Program-made: the position numbers and the translations under genes
DNA from: Luethyella okanaganae
GTDB lineage: Bacteria; Actinomycetota; Actinomycetes; Actinomycetales; Microbacteriaceae
Assembly: GCF_042660285.1 (NCBI RefSeq)
Contig: NZ_JBHSTP010000001.1
Coordinates: 1,364,001-1,428,000 of the forward strand
DNA: 64,000 nucleotides
Reading direction: 5' to 3'
Shown: one piece after another, positions 42,280 through 52,664 of the stretch
How the letters are laid out: every line of letters starts with the position of its first letter
Numbering within the stretch: the first letter of the stretch is position 1
The notes under the pieces: generated by a model
Database searches by the model: none
Told to the model about the DNA's origin: nothing
What the model saw: only the letters and a program-made list of their open reading frames with translations

Positions 42280-43010
42280 GGAACGACCTCCCGGGAGACG
42301 TGCGCCAATGAACGCAAGCCGCGCTCGAGATGCCACTGGACGTATGCGGCGACGACACCGCTCGCCCGGGACCGGATCCCCTCCTCCGCGGTTTCCGCAT
42401 GCGCCCAGTCGCCCGCGAGCAGAGCGCCGAGGAGCTCGATCGTCGCGGCGTCCAGTCGCGGAGCGCCCGGCGGCGCGCAATCGTCGCAGACCACTCCGCC
42501 GAGCTGTACCACGACGGCCGAGTGCATGCCCGGCGCACCGCACCGCGCGCAATCCTGAAAGCTCGGCGCCCATCCGGCCATCGACAGCGCTCGCAGGAGG
42601 TAGGAGTCGAGCGTGAGGCTCGCCCCGTGCTCGCGCCGTGACAGGGAACGCAGTGCGCCGACGAGCAGCAGATACTGCTGCAGCGAACCCTCCGACTCTG
42701 TGAGCTTGTCTGCCGTCTCGACCATCGCGCTCGCCGCGGTATAGCTCGCGTAGTCGTCGGCGATGAGGGCACCGTAGGAGCCGATCGACTCAGCCTGTGT
42801 GACGATGTCGAGGCTACGGCCCTCATAGAGTTGCACGTCAGCGACCATGAACGGCTCGAGCCTGGCGCCGAACTTCGACGCCGTGCGCCGCACGCCCTTA
42901 GCGACCGCGCGCACTTTGCCGTGCTGACGGGTCAGCAGCGTGACGATGCGGTCCGCCTCACCCAGTTTGTGGGTGCGCAGCACGACGGCTTCATCACGAT
43001 AGACAGGCAC
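42276..43010 (-). CDS. recO: DNA repair protein RecO
   Basis: A 244-residue recombination mediator. The N-terminal OB fold begins VYRDEAVVLRTHKLGEADRI, followed by VTLLTRQHGKVRAVAKGVRR. A central helical domain includes LDSYLLRALSMAGWAP. A four-Cys zinc site is seen in CARCGAPG and VVCDDCAPPG. Loads RecA with RecR in gap repair. ATG at 43010; divergent from the TRIC-channel gene 71 nt away. Confidence 0.94.
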   Translation of the reverse strand: MPVYRDEAVVLRTHKLGEADRIVTLLTRQHGKVRAVAKGVRRTASKFGARLEPFMVADVQLYEGRSLDIVTQAESIGSYGALIADDYASYTAASAMVETADKLTESEGSLQQYLLLVGALRSLSRREHGASLTLDSYLLRALSMAGWAPSFQDCARCGAPGMHSAVVVQLGGVVCDDCAPPGAPRLDAATIELLGALLAGDWAHAETAEEGIRSRASGVVAAYVQWHLERGLRSLAHVSREVVP

Positions 43011-43067
43011 CAGTCAATTATCCCGCTGCCGCGAGCAAACCGGGCGTAGGCGCGTGCTCAGGGCTTG

Positions 43068-43073
43068 ATATAC
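43068..43073 (+). promoter_or_regulatory. Putative -10 of the TRIC-channel gene
   Basis: ATATAC, within TGATATACATGG (an extended -10-like TGATATACA), ends 8 nt before the ATG at 43082. No Shine-Dalgarno sequence is present, so a leaderless transcript is likely. Confidence 0.4.
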
Positions 43074-43081
43074 ATGGATGC

Positions 43082-43741
43082 ATGAGCACCCCCCTCTTCG
43101 TCACCCCCCTATGGCTCGACCTCACCGCCGTCGGGATCGGTGCCATTCAGGGCGCGATGTTCGCCGGACGCATGAAGGACCGCAGGATCGATCTGCTCGG
43201 CGTGGCCCTCATCGGCATCGTCGTCGGGCTCGGCGGCGGTCTGCTGCGCGACCTGCTCATCAACCAGCTGCCAGCGGCGATGGCGAGCAATTGGTATCTG
43301 CCGGTCGCCACGGGGGCTGCGCTGCTCGGCATGGCGCTGCAACGGCTCTTCAGCCGTCTCAACCCGCTCATCATCGGACTCGACGCGGTGACCATCGGCC
43401 TCTTCGGAGCGATCGGAGTGACGAAGGCCCTCGCCTACGGCGTCCCCGAGGTTCCTGCGGCTTTCGTCGGGATCATATCAGCGGTCGGAGGGTCGATCCT
43501 GCGCGACATGATGCTCAACCTTCCGATCGCGCTCATGCACGTCGGCTCGCTCTACGCGGTCGCGGCCGGCGTGGGGTCTGCGCTGCTCGTCATCCTCGCC
43601 ACCCTGCGCGTGCCGATCACGATCGCGGGAATCTCCTGTGTGATCCTGACCGCCGTGATCCGATTGCTCTCCGTGCGGTTCGGCTGGAGCCTGCCCGAGC
43701 AGCGGGCGATCGGAAGCTGGCCGCGCTGGCGTCGCGGCTGA
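43082..43741 (+). CDS. TRIC-type cation channel family protein
   Basis: A 219-residue protein of the TRIC/UPF0126 family, with seven helices formed by two three-helix repeats. Each repeat carries the signature after its first helix: VGLGGGLLRDLLINQLP (about 48-64) and SAVGGSILRDMMLNLPIALM (about 138-157), where Gly-Gly breaks line the pore. Bacterial members conduct monovalent cations. The short Arg-rich tail is cytoplasmic. Convergent with leuA. Confidence 0.9.
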   Translation: MSTPLFVTPLWLDLTAVGIGAIQGAMFAGRMKDRRIDLLGVALIGIVVGLGGGLLRDLLINQLPAAMASNWYLPVATGAALLGMALQRLFSRLNPLIIGLDAVTIGLFGAIGVTKALAYGVPEVPAAFVGIISAVGGSILRDMMLNLPIALMHVGSLYAVAAGVGSALLVILATLRVPITIAGISCVILTAVIRLLSVRFGWSLPEQRAIGSWPRWRRG

Positions 43742-43798
43742 TCTATAGCAGCCCCGACGCTCGACATACCACTCTCAGACGAGCTCCACCGTCACTCC

Positions 43799-45577
43799 TC
43801 AGACAGCGGCAGGCTCCGGCACGGATGCCTGCGCAGGAGCCGTCGCACGCAGTGCGCGGTTCACGGCCGACACTACTGCCTTGAGCGAGGCTGTCGACGT
43901 GTCGGCGTCGATCCCGACACCCCACAGCCTCAGACCGTTGACCTCGAGCTCGACGTAGGCCGCGGCCGTTGCGTCTCCGCTCGCCGAGAGGGCGTGCTGC
44001 GAGTAGTCGAACAGGTCGACGGCGATGCCCCGCTGCGCCAGGACACGCAGGAACGCCGCGATCGGACCGTTGCCGAATGACTCCGCGGTGGACTCGCGAT
44101 CGTCATCGCGCAGGTCGACGCTGAGCTTCACCGTGCCACTCTGATCGCTCGACGTGCGCGTGGCGATGAGCTCGAACCGGCCCCAGCGCTCGTGGGACCG
44201 CGTCGCGGGCGCCGGCAGGTACTCATCCCGGAAGATGCGCCAGATCTCCTCACTCGTCACCTCGCCGCCCTCGGCATCGGTCTTCGCCTGCACGACCCCC
44301 GAGAACTCGATCTGCAATCGACGCGGCAGGTCGAGGGCATGATCGTTCTTGAGCAGGTAGGCCACGCCGCCCTTGCCGGACTGGGAGTTGACGCGGATGA
44401 CGGCCTCGTAGCTGCGGCCGAGATCCTTGGGGTCGACGGGCAAGTAGGGGACGGCCCAGACGAGGTCGTCGGTGTGGACACCCTGAGCCTCGGCATCCGC
44501 AGCCATGGCCTCGAAGCCCTTCTTGATCGCATCCTGATGCGAACCGCTGAACGCCGTGTAGACGAGGTCACCCGCCCACGGGCTGCGTTCGTGAACCTTG
44601 AGCTGGTTGCAGTATTCGGCGGTGCGCTTGACCTCGTCGATGTTCGAGAAGTCGATCTGCGGATCGATGCCCTGCGTGAACAGGTTGACGCCCAGCGCGA
44701 CGAGGTCGACATTGCCGGTGCGCTCGCCATTGCCGAACAGGCAGCCCTCGATACGGTCGGCGCCGGCCATGTAGCCGAGTTCGGCTGCGGCGACCGCCGT
44801 ACCCCTGTCGTTGTGCGGGTGCAGCGAGAGGATGACGTTCTCGCGGTGGGCCAGATTCCGGCTCATCCACTCGATCGAGTCGGCGTAGACATTGGGCGTC
44901 GCCATCTCGACTGTCGCGGGCAGGTTGACGATGACCTTGCGTTCCGGGGTGGGTTCGAAGATCTCGATGACCTGATTGCAGATGTCGACGGCGAACTCGA
45001 GCTCCGTTCCCGTATAGCTCTCGGGCGAGTACTCGTAATAGACGGTCGTGCCGGGCACGGTCGTCTCCATCTCGCGGCACATGCGAGCGCCGTGCAGGGC
45101 GATGTCGACGATGCCCTGCTTGTCCTGACGGAACACGACGGCTCGCTGCAGCACACTCGTCGAGTTGTACAGGTGCACGATCGCCTGCTTGGCCCCGACG
45201 ATCGACTGATACGTGCGCTCGATGAGGTGATCGCGCGCCTGAGTGAGCACCTGGATCGTGACGTCGTCTAGGATAGCGCCCTCTTCGATGAGGCTGCGCA
45301 CGAAGTCGAAGTCGGTCTGGCTCGCGCTCGGGAATCCGACCTCGATCTCCTTGAAGCCCATCTTCACGAGCAGATCGAACATGATCCGCTTGCGTTCGGG
45401 GCTCATCGGGTCGATCAGAGCCTGATTGCCGTCACGCAGATCGACTGCGCACCACCGCGGAGCCTGTGTGATGCGCGCTGACGGCCAGGAACGATCCGGC
45501 AGGTCGACGACGAGTTGCTCGTGATACGGGCGGTAGCGGTGTATCGGCATCGCCGACGGTTTCTGGTTGTTTCTCAT
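43799..45577 (-). CDS. leuA: 2-isopropylmalate synthase
   Basis: A 592-residue enzyme joining acetyl-CoA and 2-ketoisovalerate, the first step of leucine synthesis. The long actinobacterial form (LeuA type 2): catalytic barrel with PRWCAVDLRDGNQALIDPMS, EVGFPSASQTDFDFVRSLIE, then LHPHNDRGTAVAAAELGYMA with metal-binding His, and a C-terminal regulatory domain of about 150 residues that binds leucine. ATG at 45577 with GAGGAG about 11 nt upstream. A hairpin lies at 45623-45660 in the leader. Confidence 0.95.
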   Translation of the reverse strand: MRNNQKPSAMPIHRYRPYHEQLVVDLPDRSWPSARITQAPRWCAVDLRDGNQALIDPMSPERKRIMFDLLVKMGFKEIEVGFPSASQTDFDFVRSLIEEGAILDDVTIQVLTQARDHLIERTYQSIVGAKQAIVHLYNSTSVLQRAVVFRQDKQGIVDIALHGARMCREMETTVPGTTVYYEYSPESYTGTELEFAVDICNQVIEIFEPTPERKVIVNLPATVEMATPNVYADSIEWMSRNLAHRENVILSLHPHNDRGTAVAAAELGYMAGADRIEGCLFGNGERTGNVDLVALGVNLFTQGIDPQIDFSNIDEVKRTAEYCNQLKVHERSPWAGDLVYTAFSGSHQDAIKKGFEAMAADAEAQGVHTDDLVWAVPYLPVDPKDLGRSYEAVIRVNSQSGKGGVAYLLKNDHALDLPRRLQIEFSGVVQAKTDAEGGEVTSEEIWRIFRDEYLPAPATRSHERWGRFELIATRTSSDQSGTVKLSVDLRDDDRESTAESFGNGPIAAFLRVLAQRGIAVDLFDYSQHALSASGDATAAAYVELEVNGLRLWGVGIDADTSTASLKAVVSAVNRALRATAPAQASVPEPAAV

Positions 45578-45622
45578 GGTCTGTTGTTCTCCTCGCGAGT
45601 GGTGGTCAGCCAACGACGAACT

Positions 45623-45660
45623 CCGCGACGAGTGAGGCCTGAGACTAGGACTCGTCGCGG
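45623..45660 (-). promoter_or_regulatory. Leader hairpin upstream of leuA
   Basis: A perfect 11-bp stem, CCGCGACGAGT/ACTCGTCGCGG, with a 16-nt loop, 46 nt before the leuA start. It could be part of an attenuator, but no Leu-codon-rich leader peptide is visible on the leuA strand and no T-run follows the stem, so the mechanism is open. Confidence 0.5.
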
Positions 45661-45716
45661 CAGCTAAGGAGGAGCAGACCATGAATCACGCTCTAAGGCT
45701 AGCACTTTGCGATGTG

Positions 45717-48209
45717 CTACTCGACCTGCACACGCAGCAACCTGACGCTGTCGCCCAGCGAGAGCTCGGGCAGATAGGCGCGGAGCACGGCCGCGCCTAT
45801 GGCGGGAAGAGCGAGCGGATCGGGATACGCCATGCTGAGCGGGAGCAGCTCCGGGTGGAACTTGCGCTTGAACCGCAACAGGGAACGGAACCCGTATGCG
45901 GGTTCGAGTGTGTCGCCGAGAAAACGCTGCACCCGCTCGAGTGGCGAGGCCGGGGTGTCGAGAGCGTTCGCGAACGGCGCCGTCGACAGGCTGACGAACT
46001 CGAGTCCCTCGCGCTGCGCCCGTAACACGACCTCGGCGATGAGGAACTCCATGAGCCCGTTGATGCTACCGGAGCGCCGCCTCATGAAATCGAGCGTCCA
46101 ACCCTTCACGGCGCCGTCGCTGTCGTAGCTCGGCATCCAACTCGTTACCGCCTCGACGTGGCCGCCATCGCCGACCCCGAGCATGAGCCGGGTATCCTGA
46201 TCGGCGAGCTCGTCGATCCCCCCCAGGGTGAATCCCATCTCGGGCAGTCCGTGGGCGGCGACCCACTCCTCCGAGATCGCCGCGAGTTGCGCACGCTGGC
46301 TCAGAGCGAGCCGGGACCACTGCGTCCACTCGGCATGGATTCCGGCTCGAGCGGCTCGGTTGATCGACGAGCGGACGTCTTGCCAGCTCTTGCCGACCAT
46401 CGACCACGTGGTGGGTCGCAGAACGACCTCGTCGCCGATACGCGCCGTCGACCAGCCGATGGCCTCGAAGACGGGCACAAGCTCCTCGTGCACGCCATAG
46501 AAGACCGGAGTCCACCCCCGCTCGTCGCAGAAGACCACGAAGTCGCGGACGGCAGCCTCCGTCCGCTCCGGCGCGCATACCGGCTCGGAGACGGTCAGGG
46601 CGAAGCCGTTGACGACCCGGTACGCGATCGCGGCATCACCGGCCTGCGACACCCAGTGACCGTTGCCCGACCAGACCCCCAGATGGCCGAGGCTGCCGCC
46701 GCCGCCCGCATGGCGAAGGGCACGATAGCGCCCCGTCGCGCCGGGAACGTCCTCGGCCCGAGGCGAGCGCAACACGGCGAACGAGCAGACGGCCAAGGTT
46801 CCCCAGAACACGGGACCGATCCAGAGGAAGACCGCGCGAGTCACATCGTCCACGGGCACGAAGGCGATCTTCTCGACGCCGAGGAACCCGATCGGCACGA
46901 AGCGTTCCGGCAGATCGTAGAGAAGGGTCATGACGTCGACCGCGGGTTCGAAGCCACCCGGGTCGACGATGCCGAGAAGCAGGTAGGCGGAGGCACTCAC
47001 CACGAGCGAGATCGCCAGGGCGATCGCGGACGTGCGGATCCGGAGGGGGTTCGAACGCACGGGAAAACTCGCCCGCTTGACGAACAGCAGCACGGCGATG
47101 ACGAGTGGAACGGCGGTCGACACCGCGAGCATCGCCACCAGCTCCCACTGCCGGGAACCACTCAGGTCGAGCACGTAGTCGTCGCCGCTGCCGGGGAGGA
47201 ACCCATAGTAGAAGGCCGCGAGCGCGGCGAGGAGGGCGTTGACGCCGACCGCCAACCAGACGGCGGCCCTCCTGCCCCTGAGCAGCCCGTACGCTGCGAT
47301 GACGAGCACGACGAGCGGCAGCACCGTCAGCAGCACCGGCCCGGGCCCATCGAGACGGGTCAATGCGAGCTCGCGGATGCAATCGTGGGTGAATGCGTTG
47401 TTGCGACAGGCATCCTGTACCCCGTGCCCAAGAAAGACGTTGACGAAGAGCTCGCCGAGCGGGGCGAGCGGGCCGAGGCGATGCGGGGAGAAGATCGTCA
47501 CGACGGGGCCGACGGCCATGATCGCCACCAGGGTCGCGAGAAGCGTGCGTGATTCATGGCTGCTGCTGCGCACGAGCGCGGGTTGCGGCGCCCGGCGGAA
47601 CAGGAGCGGCCCGATCAGCAGACCCGCTGCCGCGGCGAGAACCCGGTAGAGGTCGCCTGGCTGCCCCGAGTAAAGCAGGAACATGATCAGCACCGACATT
47701 CCGAGCACCCGGATGCGCCGACGCCACAGCGGGCCGGCCGCCGTGCTCGCGGCCATGATCGTCCCCGCGACCGGAACAAGGGGGTCGAGGATGTTCAGTG
47801 CGTGCGCGCGTCTCACCCACTCCTCCGTGCTCCCCTGCAGCGCGAACTGCACGAGCAGACCGGCGGCCAGCCCGACTGCGCCCGTCACGAGGTAGGCGAT
47901 GATCGTGCGCACGCTGCCGATGAGCCGTTCTGAGGCGCCGACGAGGAACACGATTCCCAGCACGGTCACGACCAAGGAGAGAACGCCGCCGCTGAAGAAC
48001 ACCGCCGTAACCGCCGTATACCAATGGCCATGCCGGAAGATGGTGTCACTACCGACGCCAAATAGCTGTGGCAACGTCTCGGGGTGGGTGTTCGTCGCCA
48101 CCAAGGCTGCAACGGACAACAGTATCGAGAGGACGAGCAGCGTCAGCGTGACCGGATGCCGTCGCGCGCCACGCACGCCGCCCCTCAACCATCGCATGAG
48201 TGCCGTCAT
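45717..48209 (-). CDS. MprF-like phosphatidylglycerol aminoacyltransferase (DUF2156)
   Basis: An 830-residue membrane enzyme. The first 490 residues contain about 13 helices: an N-terminal rhomboid-like block (FRHGHWYTAVTAVFFSGGVL) then a flippase-like region. The C-terminal cytosolic GNAT-fold LPG synthase domain spans about 520-820: SGNGHWVSQAGDAAIAYRVV, VFYGVHEELVPVFEAIGWS, WQDVRSSINRAARAGI, GWTLDFMRRRSGSINGLMEF, and the end ERVQRFLGDTLEPAYGFRSL. It moves an aminoacyl group from tRNA to phosphatidylglycerol, lowering surface charge; Lys versus Ala is undecided. Start overlaps the esterase stop (ATGA). Confidence 0.88.
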   Translation of the reverse strand: MTALMRWLRGGVRGARRHPVTLTLLVLSILLSVAALVATNTHPETLPQLFGVGSDTIFRHGHWYTAVTAVFFSGGVLSLVVTVLGIVFLVGASERLIGSVRTIIAYLVTGAVGLAAGLLVQFALQGSTEEWVRRAHALNILDPLVPVAGTIMAASTAAGPLWRRRIRVLGMSVLIMFLLYSGQPGDLYRVLAAAAGLLIGPLLFRRAPQPALVRSSSHESRTLLATLVAIMAVGPVVTIFSPHRLGPLAPLGELFVNVFLGHGVQDACRNNAFTHDCIRELALTRLDGPGPVLLTVLPLVVLVIAAYGLLRGRRAAVWLAVGVNALLAALAAFYYGFLPGSGDDYVLDLSGSRQWELVAMLAVSTAVPLVIAVLLFVKRASFPVRSNPLRIRTSAIALAISLVVSASAYLLLGIVDPGGFEPAVDVMTLLYDLPERFVPIGFLGVEKIAFVPVDDVTRAVFLWIGPVFWGTLAVCSFAVLRSPRAEDVPGATGRYRALRHAGGGGSLGHLGVWSGNGHWVSQAGDAAIAYRVVNGFALTVSEPVCAPERTEAAVRDFVVFCDERGWTPVFYGVHEELVPVFEAIGWSTARIGDEVVLRPTTWSMVGKSWQDVRSSINRAARAGIHAEWTQWSRLALSQRAQLAAISEEWVAAHGLPEMGFTLGGIDELADQDTRLMLGVGDGGHVEAVTSWMPSYDSDGAVKGWTLDFMRRRSGSINGLMEFLIAEVVLRAQREGLEFVSLSTAPFANALDTPASPLERVQRFLGDTLEPAYGFRSLLRFKRKFHPELLPLSMAYPDPLALPAIGAAVLRAYLPELSLGDSVRLLRVQVE

Positions 48210-49546
48210 GGTGTCGTCGCCTGTACATCGGTGGATCCCAGGCCGAACCGTGGATAGAGCATCGCGATCCCGGTCGAGAGCCCGAATCGTCCCGTCACCC
48301 AGTCATGAGCGCTCCCCGGGGCCTCCAGATAGCTCGCATTCATGCCTGCAGCCTGCGCGGCCTCCGATAGTTTCTGCGCGAACGGCGCGAACCGCGCGTC
48401 GTTCGAGCCCACGACGAAGATCGCGGTCGTATCGGAGTATGGCGCGTGCGCGGAGAGCAGTGCGAGAGGCTGTGCGGCGGCGTAGGCGTCGGGCTTTCCT
48501 CCGAAGCCCTTGTCGATCGTCTCGGCCTTGCTGCCCAGAGTCGGCACGAGCTCGCCAGAGACGTCGATGATCGCGCCGAAGAGATCCGATCTGGCTGCGC
48601 CGAGCTGGATGGCGCAGGTTCCGCCCTGCGAGAAACCGGCAACAGCCCAATTGACGCGATCGGATGCGACGTTGAGATGGCTGCGGATCCACGCCGGAAC
48701 ATCGACCGTCAGGTACGTCGCAGAATTGCCGATCGGTGAGTCGACGCACAGGGGATTGACATCGTGCGCCGCCGAGAGCTGGTCGGGAATGACGACGATC
48801 GGGGCGAGTCCATCGTGCATGCTGGCGAGGGTGTTCATTTCCGTCGCGAGGTGCCCGGCATTGATGACGTCGCTCGGCGAACCCGGCTGTCCGGACAATG
48901 CCACGACCACGGGAAGATGCGGAGGATCGGAGACGAGAGCTGCTGGCGGCAAGTAGACCACACCCGGGCGGGCGGCGAAACCCGACACGACGCCCGGGAT
49001 GCTCACCTCGCCGACGCGACCGGCGCGCGGCATGTCCGCCGGCGCGGTCCACTCGGCGATGCTCGTCGTCGGCCCGCCCTGTGCTGCGGTGATGGCGGGC
49101 AGGACCGCCTTCGGGATCGTCGAGAGCCCGAGCACCTCCCGAACCGTGACGAACTGACCGAAATCGATGTTGATCGTCGCGGCGGCTCCGATGGGCACCG
49201 TGAGCACGAGCGCTATCGCAGCGACGCGATGCCAGGTTCCGCTCCGCCGGAGCGCGAGGAGCCCCAGGAGCATCCCGGCGAAGCACAAGGCCACCGCCCC
49301 ACGCACCACCGGACTGAGCGTTACGCCGAACACATCGAAGACATCGCCCACGAGCCAGGTCGTGAGCAGACCCACCCCCGCCCCGACTACGCAGGCCCCA
49401 AGCACCAGAGCTGTCCAGCGACCGGTCGGCCAGCGGCGAGTCGGCCTCCGCAGGACGGTCACGGCGGCGAGCAACGCCGGGACGGCATAGACCGCGACCA
49501 GGAGCCATCCACCGGTGATGTTCGTATCGAGCATCGAGTCGAACAC
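48206..49546 (-). CDS. Membrane-anchored alpha/beta hydrolase (esterase)
   Basis: A 446-residue protein with four N-terminal helices (about 14-33, 44-66, 82-98, 107-123) and an extracytoplasmic esterase domain from about 170. Nucleophile Ser306 in VNWAVAGFSQGGTCAIQLGA, probable Asp in VVGSNDARFAPFA and His in EAPGSAHDWVTGRFG complete the triad. GTG start with GAGGAGG 8 nt upstream. Coupled to the MprF-like gene, it resembles hydrolases reported to remove amino acids from aminoacyl-phosphatidylglycerol (AhyD type); that role is inferred from context. A CATCC-N3-GGATG palindrome lies about 129 nt upstream. Confidence 0.82.
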   Translation of the reverse strand: MFDSMLDTNITGGWLLVAVYAVPALLAAVTVLRRPTRRWPTGRWTALVLGACVVGAGVGLLTTWLVGDVFDVFGVTLSPVVRGAVALCFAGMLLGLLALRRSGTWHRVAAIALVLTVPIGAAATINIDFGQFVTVREVLGLSTIPKAVLPAITAAQGGPTTSIAEWTAPADMPRAGRVGEVSIPGVVSGFAARPGVVYLPPAALVSDPPHLPVVVALSGQPGSPSDVINAGHLATEMNTLASMHDGLAPIVVIPDQLSAAHDVNPLCVDSPIGNSATYLTVDVPAWIRSHLNVASDRVNWAVAGFSQGGTCAIQLGAARSDLFGAIIDVSGELVPTLGSKAETIDKGFGGKPDAYAAAQPLALLSAHAPYSDTTAIFVVGSNDARFAPFAQKLSEAAQAAGMNASYLEAPGSAHDWVTGRFGLSTGIAMLYPRFGLGSTDVQATTP

Positions 49547-49674
49547 GTGCTCGGCCTCCTCGTCCCGTCGCGCGGAGGATCCGGCGAGGGCTCATCAGCC
49601 ATTATGCAGACGCCGCAGACAGTCCGCTGAGTGGCGCGCGCCTCTGTGGTCCTTCTCAGCGGGCTTTCAGCACT

Positions 49675-49687
49675 CATCCAGCGGATG
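49675..49687. promoter_or_regulatory. Palindrome CATCC-N3-GGATG upstream of the esterase-mprF operon
   Basis: CATCCAGCGGATG, 5-bp arms, between the permease stop (49696) and the esterase start (49546). Same arms and spacer length as 51924-51936 upstream of the ABC transporter. Likely binding site of the NarL-type regulator encoded at 51993-52664 (inference). Confidence 0.62.
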
Positions 49688-49695
49688 CAGCATCG

Positions 49696-51104
49696 CTATT
49701 CGACCGCGAGGGCGAGCACCGGCGAGACGGTCGTGGCCCGACGGGCCGGTGCGACGGATGCCACAAGGGTGAGCACGATGCCACCGGCCACCGTGACCAG
49801 GATGACCGGCCAAGGAATCGACGGAGCGAGGAGCGAATGTGAGAAGGATCCCAGCATCGATTGGGCCGCCGCCCAGCCGTACAACACTCCGAGCACCAGA
49901 CCGAGGCCGATCGCGGCGACGGTCATCTGGGCGCTTTCAGCGAGGATCATCCCCCGCACCTGCCTGCCCGTGAACCCAAGCGCTCTCAAGAGGCCCAGCT
50001 CGCGCGTGCGCTGCAGCACGCTGAGCGAGAGGTTGTTGACGAGGCCGACCGCCGCGATGACGGCAGAGAACCCGACGAGAGCGGTGAAGATAGCCGTCGT
50101 GACGGTGAGGGACTGCTCGATCATCGCGGCGGTTTCCGGGTCGTCGGCGAAGGAGGCGATGGTCATGTCGCGATAGCTCTGCATGGCGACGGCGAACATC
50201 GTGACAAGAGTGACTCCGATGACGAGCCCGATCGTGGCGCGAGAGCTGCGGTCCGGAAAACGGACGGCGTTCTCGGCCGCGAGCCGGGCCGACGGGCGCG
50301 AGCCGAGCATCCGGCCGACCAGGCGCAGCACAGGCGGCATCACGAGGTGCGCGCCGAGAACGATGCCCGTGAAGGAGAGCAGGCCTCCGAGGAAAGCGAC
50401 GAGGAGGCCGACGATTGAGAACAGGCCCGCGAAGACTCCGAGGGCCAGCACTCCAAGACCGGAGACCACGAGAAGCATCGAGGTCACGTTGCGTCCACGG
50501 CGGCGCACGGTCTGTTCGCGCGTCTGATCGACCGACGCCCCCGTGGCCTCCATGGGCGAGACGGTCACGACCCGGCGCGAGCCGACCCAGGCCGCCCCCC
50601 AGGTCGTGAGGGCGACGACGACGACCGGAAGGAGGACACTAGGGTCGCCGAGGGTGTATTCGATACGCGGAAGCCAGCCCTGCCGAGTGCCGAGTGCGAT
50701 GGCGCCGAGCGTCACCGCCATTCCGAGCGCCGCACCGAGAACCGCGCCGACGGCGCCGACGAGCAGGCCTTCAGAGGCGACGGCCCACCGCACCGTCGCC
50801 GCACGGGCACCGATAAGGCGCAGCAGGGCGATCGAACGCACCCGCCCGGCGATGATCGTCGCGAAGGTGTTCGCGGTCACGATCGCCCCGACATAGACGG
50901 CGATCATCGTGAAGACGGCCGTCACGATCGTCAGGCCGAAGCGCACGGACCCGTCGCCGCCAACCTCGGAGTCGGCGGCGACGACGCTTGCGATCACCCC
51001 GGTCGCTTGCAGCAGGACGACGCCGAACGCCGAGCTGAGGGCCGCGACCACGATACTCGAGCCGTGGTCCCTGGTCTTGCCTGAGGCGGCATACTGCCCG
51101 GCCA

Positions 51105-51105
<1 letters not shown>
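49696..51105 (-). CDS. FtsX-type ABC transporter permease
   Basis: A 469-residue permease with two FtsX modules and about eight helices but no large MacB-type periplasmic domain. Module 1 contains IIAGRVRSIALLRLIGARAA and the SRRVVTVSPMEA end; module 2 contains NLSLSVLQRTRELGLLRALG and FTGRQVRGMILAESAQM, ending APARRATTVSPVLALAVE. Such compact transporters resemble antimicrobial-peptide resistance or lipoprotein-type exporters. Start overlaps the ATPase stop by 1 nt (TGATG). Together with the downstream esterase and mprF genes this points to membrane-stress defence. Confidence 0.88.
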
Positions 51106-51866
<761 letters not shown>

Positions 51867-51923
51867 GCTCCCACCATAGAAAGCACCGCCCCACGGCGAA
51901 TCATGCGCAAGGAGGGTGCGACA

Positions 51924-51936
51924 TACATCCAACGGA
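51924..51936. promoter_or_regulatory. Palindrome CATCC-N3-GGATG upstream of the ABC transporter
   Basis: CATCCAACGGATG, 57 nt before the ATPase start and downstream of the regulator gene stop. Arms identical to those at 49675-49687. Confidence 0.62.
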
Positions 51937-51992
51937 TGACTTCTGCGCCGGACATAGCTCGCGGAGCACCCTGTCCTTTCCCCTGGGTCTGT

Positions 51993-52664
51993 TCACTCGA
52001 CGATACGGTGCTCGAAGGCGAAGACCACGAGCTGCACACGGTCACGCAGCTCGAGCTTCCCGAGAATGCGGCTGATGTGCGTCTTGACGGTCGCCTCGCT
52101 GAGGAACTCACTCGCGGCGATCTCGGCATTGCTCAGTCCGCGTGCGGCGAGCAGGAAGATCTCTCGCTCTCTCGCCGTCAGCGAGTCGTAGGAGGGCGGA
52201 ACAAGCAGCGTCGGAGCCTGAGGGGCGAAATGCTCGAACAGCTCGCGCGTCGCGGAGGCCGCGATCACGGCATTGCCCGCATGCACGGTGCGGATCGCCG
52301 CGAGCAGGAACTCCGGCTCGGCGTCCTTGAGCACGAAGCCGCTCGCACCACTGCGGATGGCGCGCGCGGCGCTCTCGTCCAGGTCGAAGGTCGTGAGGAT
52401 GAGGACTCGAGGCTCCCACCCCGTGCGCCCCGCCTCCATGATGATCGCCTCCGTGGCTGCAATGCCATCCAGCACCGGCATCCTGATGTCCATGAGGATC
52501 ACATCGGGTCTTGCCGTCGCAGCGAGGGCGACGCCTTCTCTGCCGTCGCCGGCCTCACCCACGAATTCGAGATCGTCCTGCGATTGAATGAGCATGCGGA
52601 CCCCTGCACGGAAAAGTGCCTGATCGTCGACGAGCGCTACGCGGATCCTCTTGGCGTCGGTCAT
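51993..52664 (-). CDS. NarL/FixJ-family response regulator
   Basis: A 223-residue regulator: D13-D14, phosphoacceptor D59 in LMDIRMPVLDG, switch Thr in LILTTFDLDES and Lys in GFVLKDAEP. HTH LTAREREIFLLAARGLSNAE followed by IAASEFLSEATVKTHISRIL. Start overlaps the kinase stop by 4 nt. It lies between its kinase and the ABC transporter, in the usual order for an antimicrobial-stress module, and probably recognises the CATCC-N3-GGATG sites. Confidence 0.93.
   Translation of the reverse strand: MTDAKRIRVALVDDQALFRAGVRMLIQSQDDLEFVGEAGDGREGVALAATARPDVILMDIRMPVLDGIAATEAIIMEAGRTGWEPRVLILTTFDLDESAARAIRSGASGFVLKDAEPEFLLAAIRTVHAGNAVIAASATRELFEHFAPQAPTLLVPPSYDSLTAREREIFLLAARGLSNAEIAASEFLSEATVKTHISRILGKLELRDRVQLVVFAFEHRIVE

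Noticed and set aside
45681..46025. 114-codon plus-strand frame with a strong Shine-Dalgarno sequence near leuA
   Set aside because: Beyond the first 16 codons it is antisense to the conserved C-terminus of the MprF-like gene and looks like a shadow; kept only as a regulatory curiosity.
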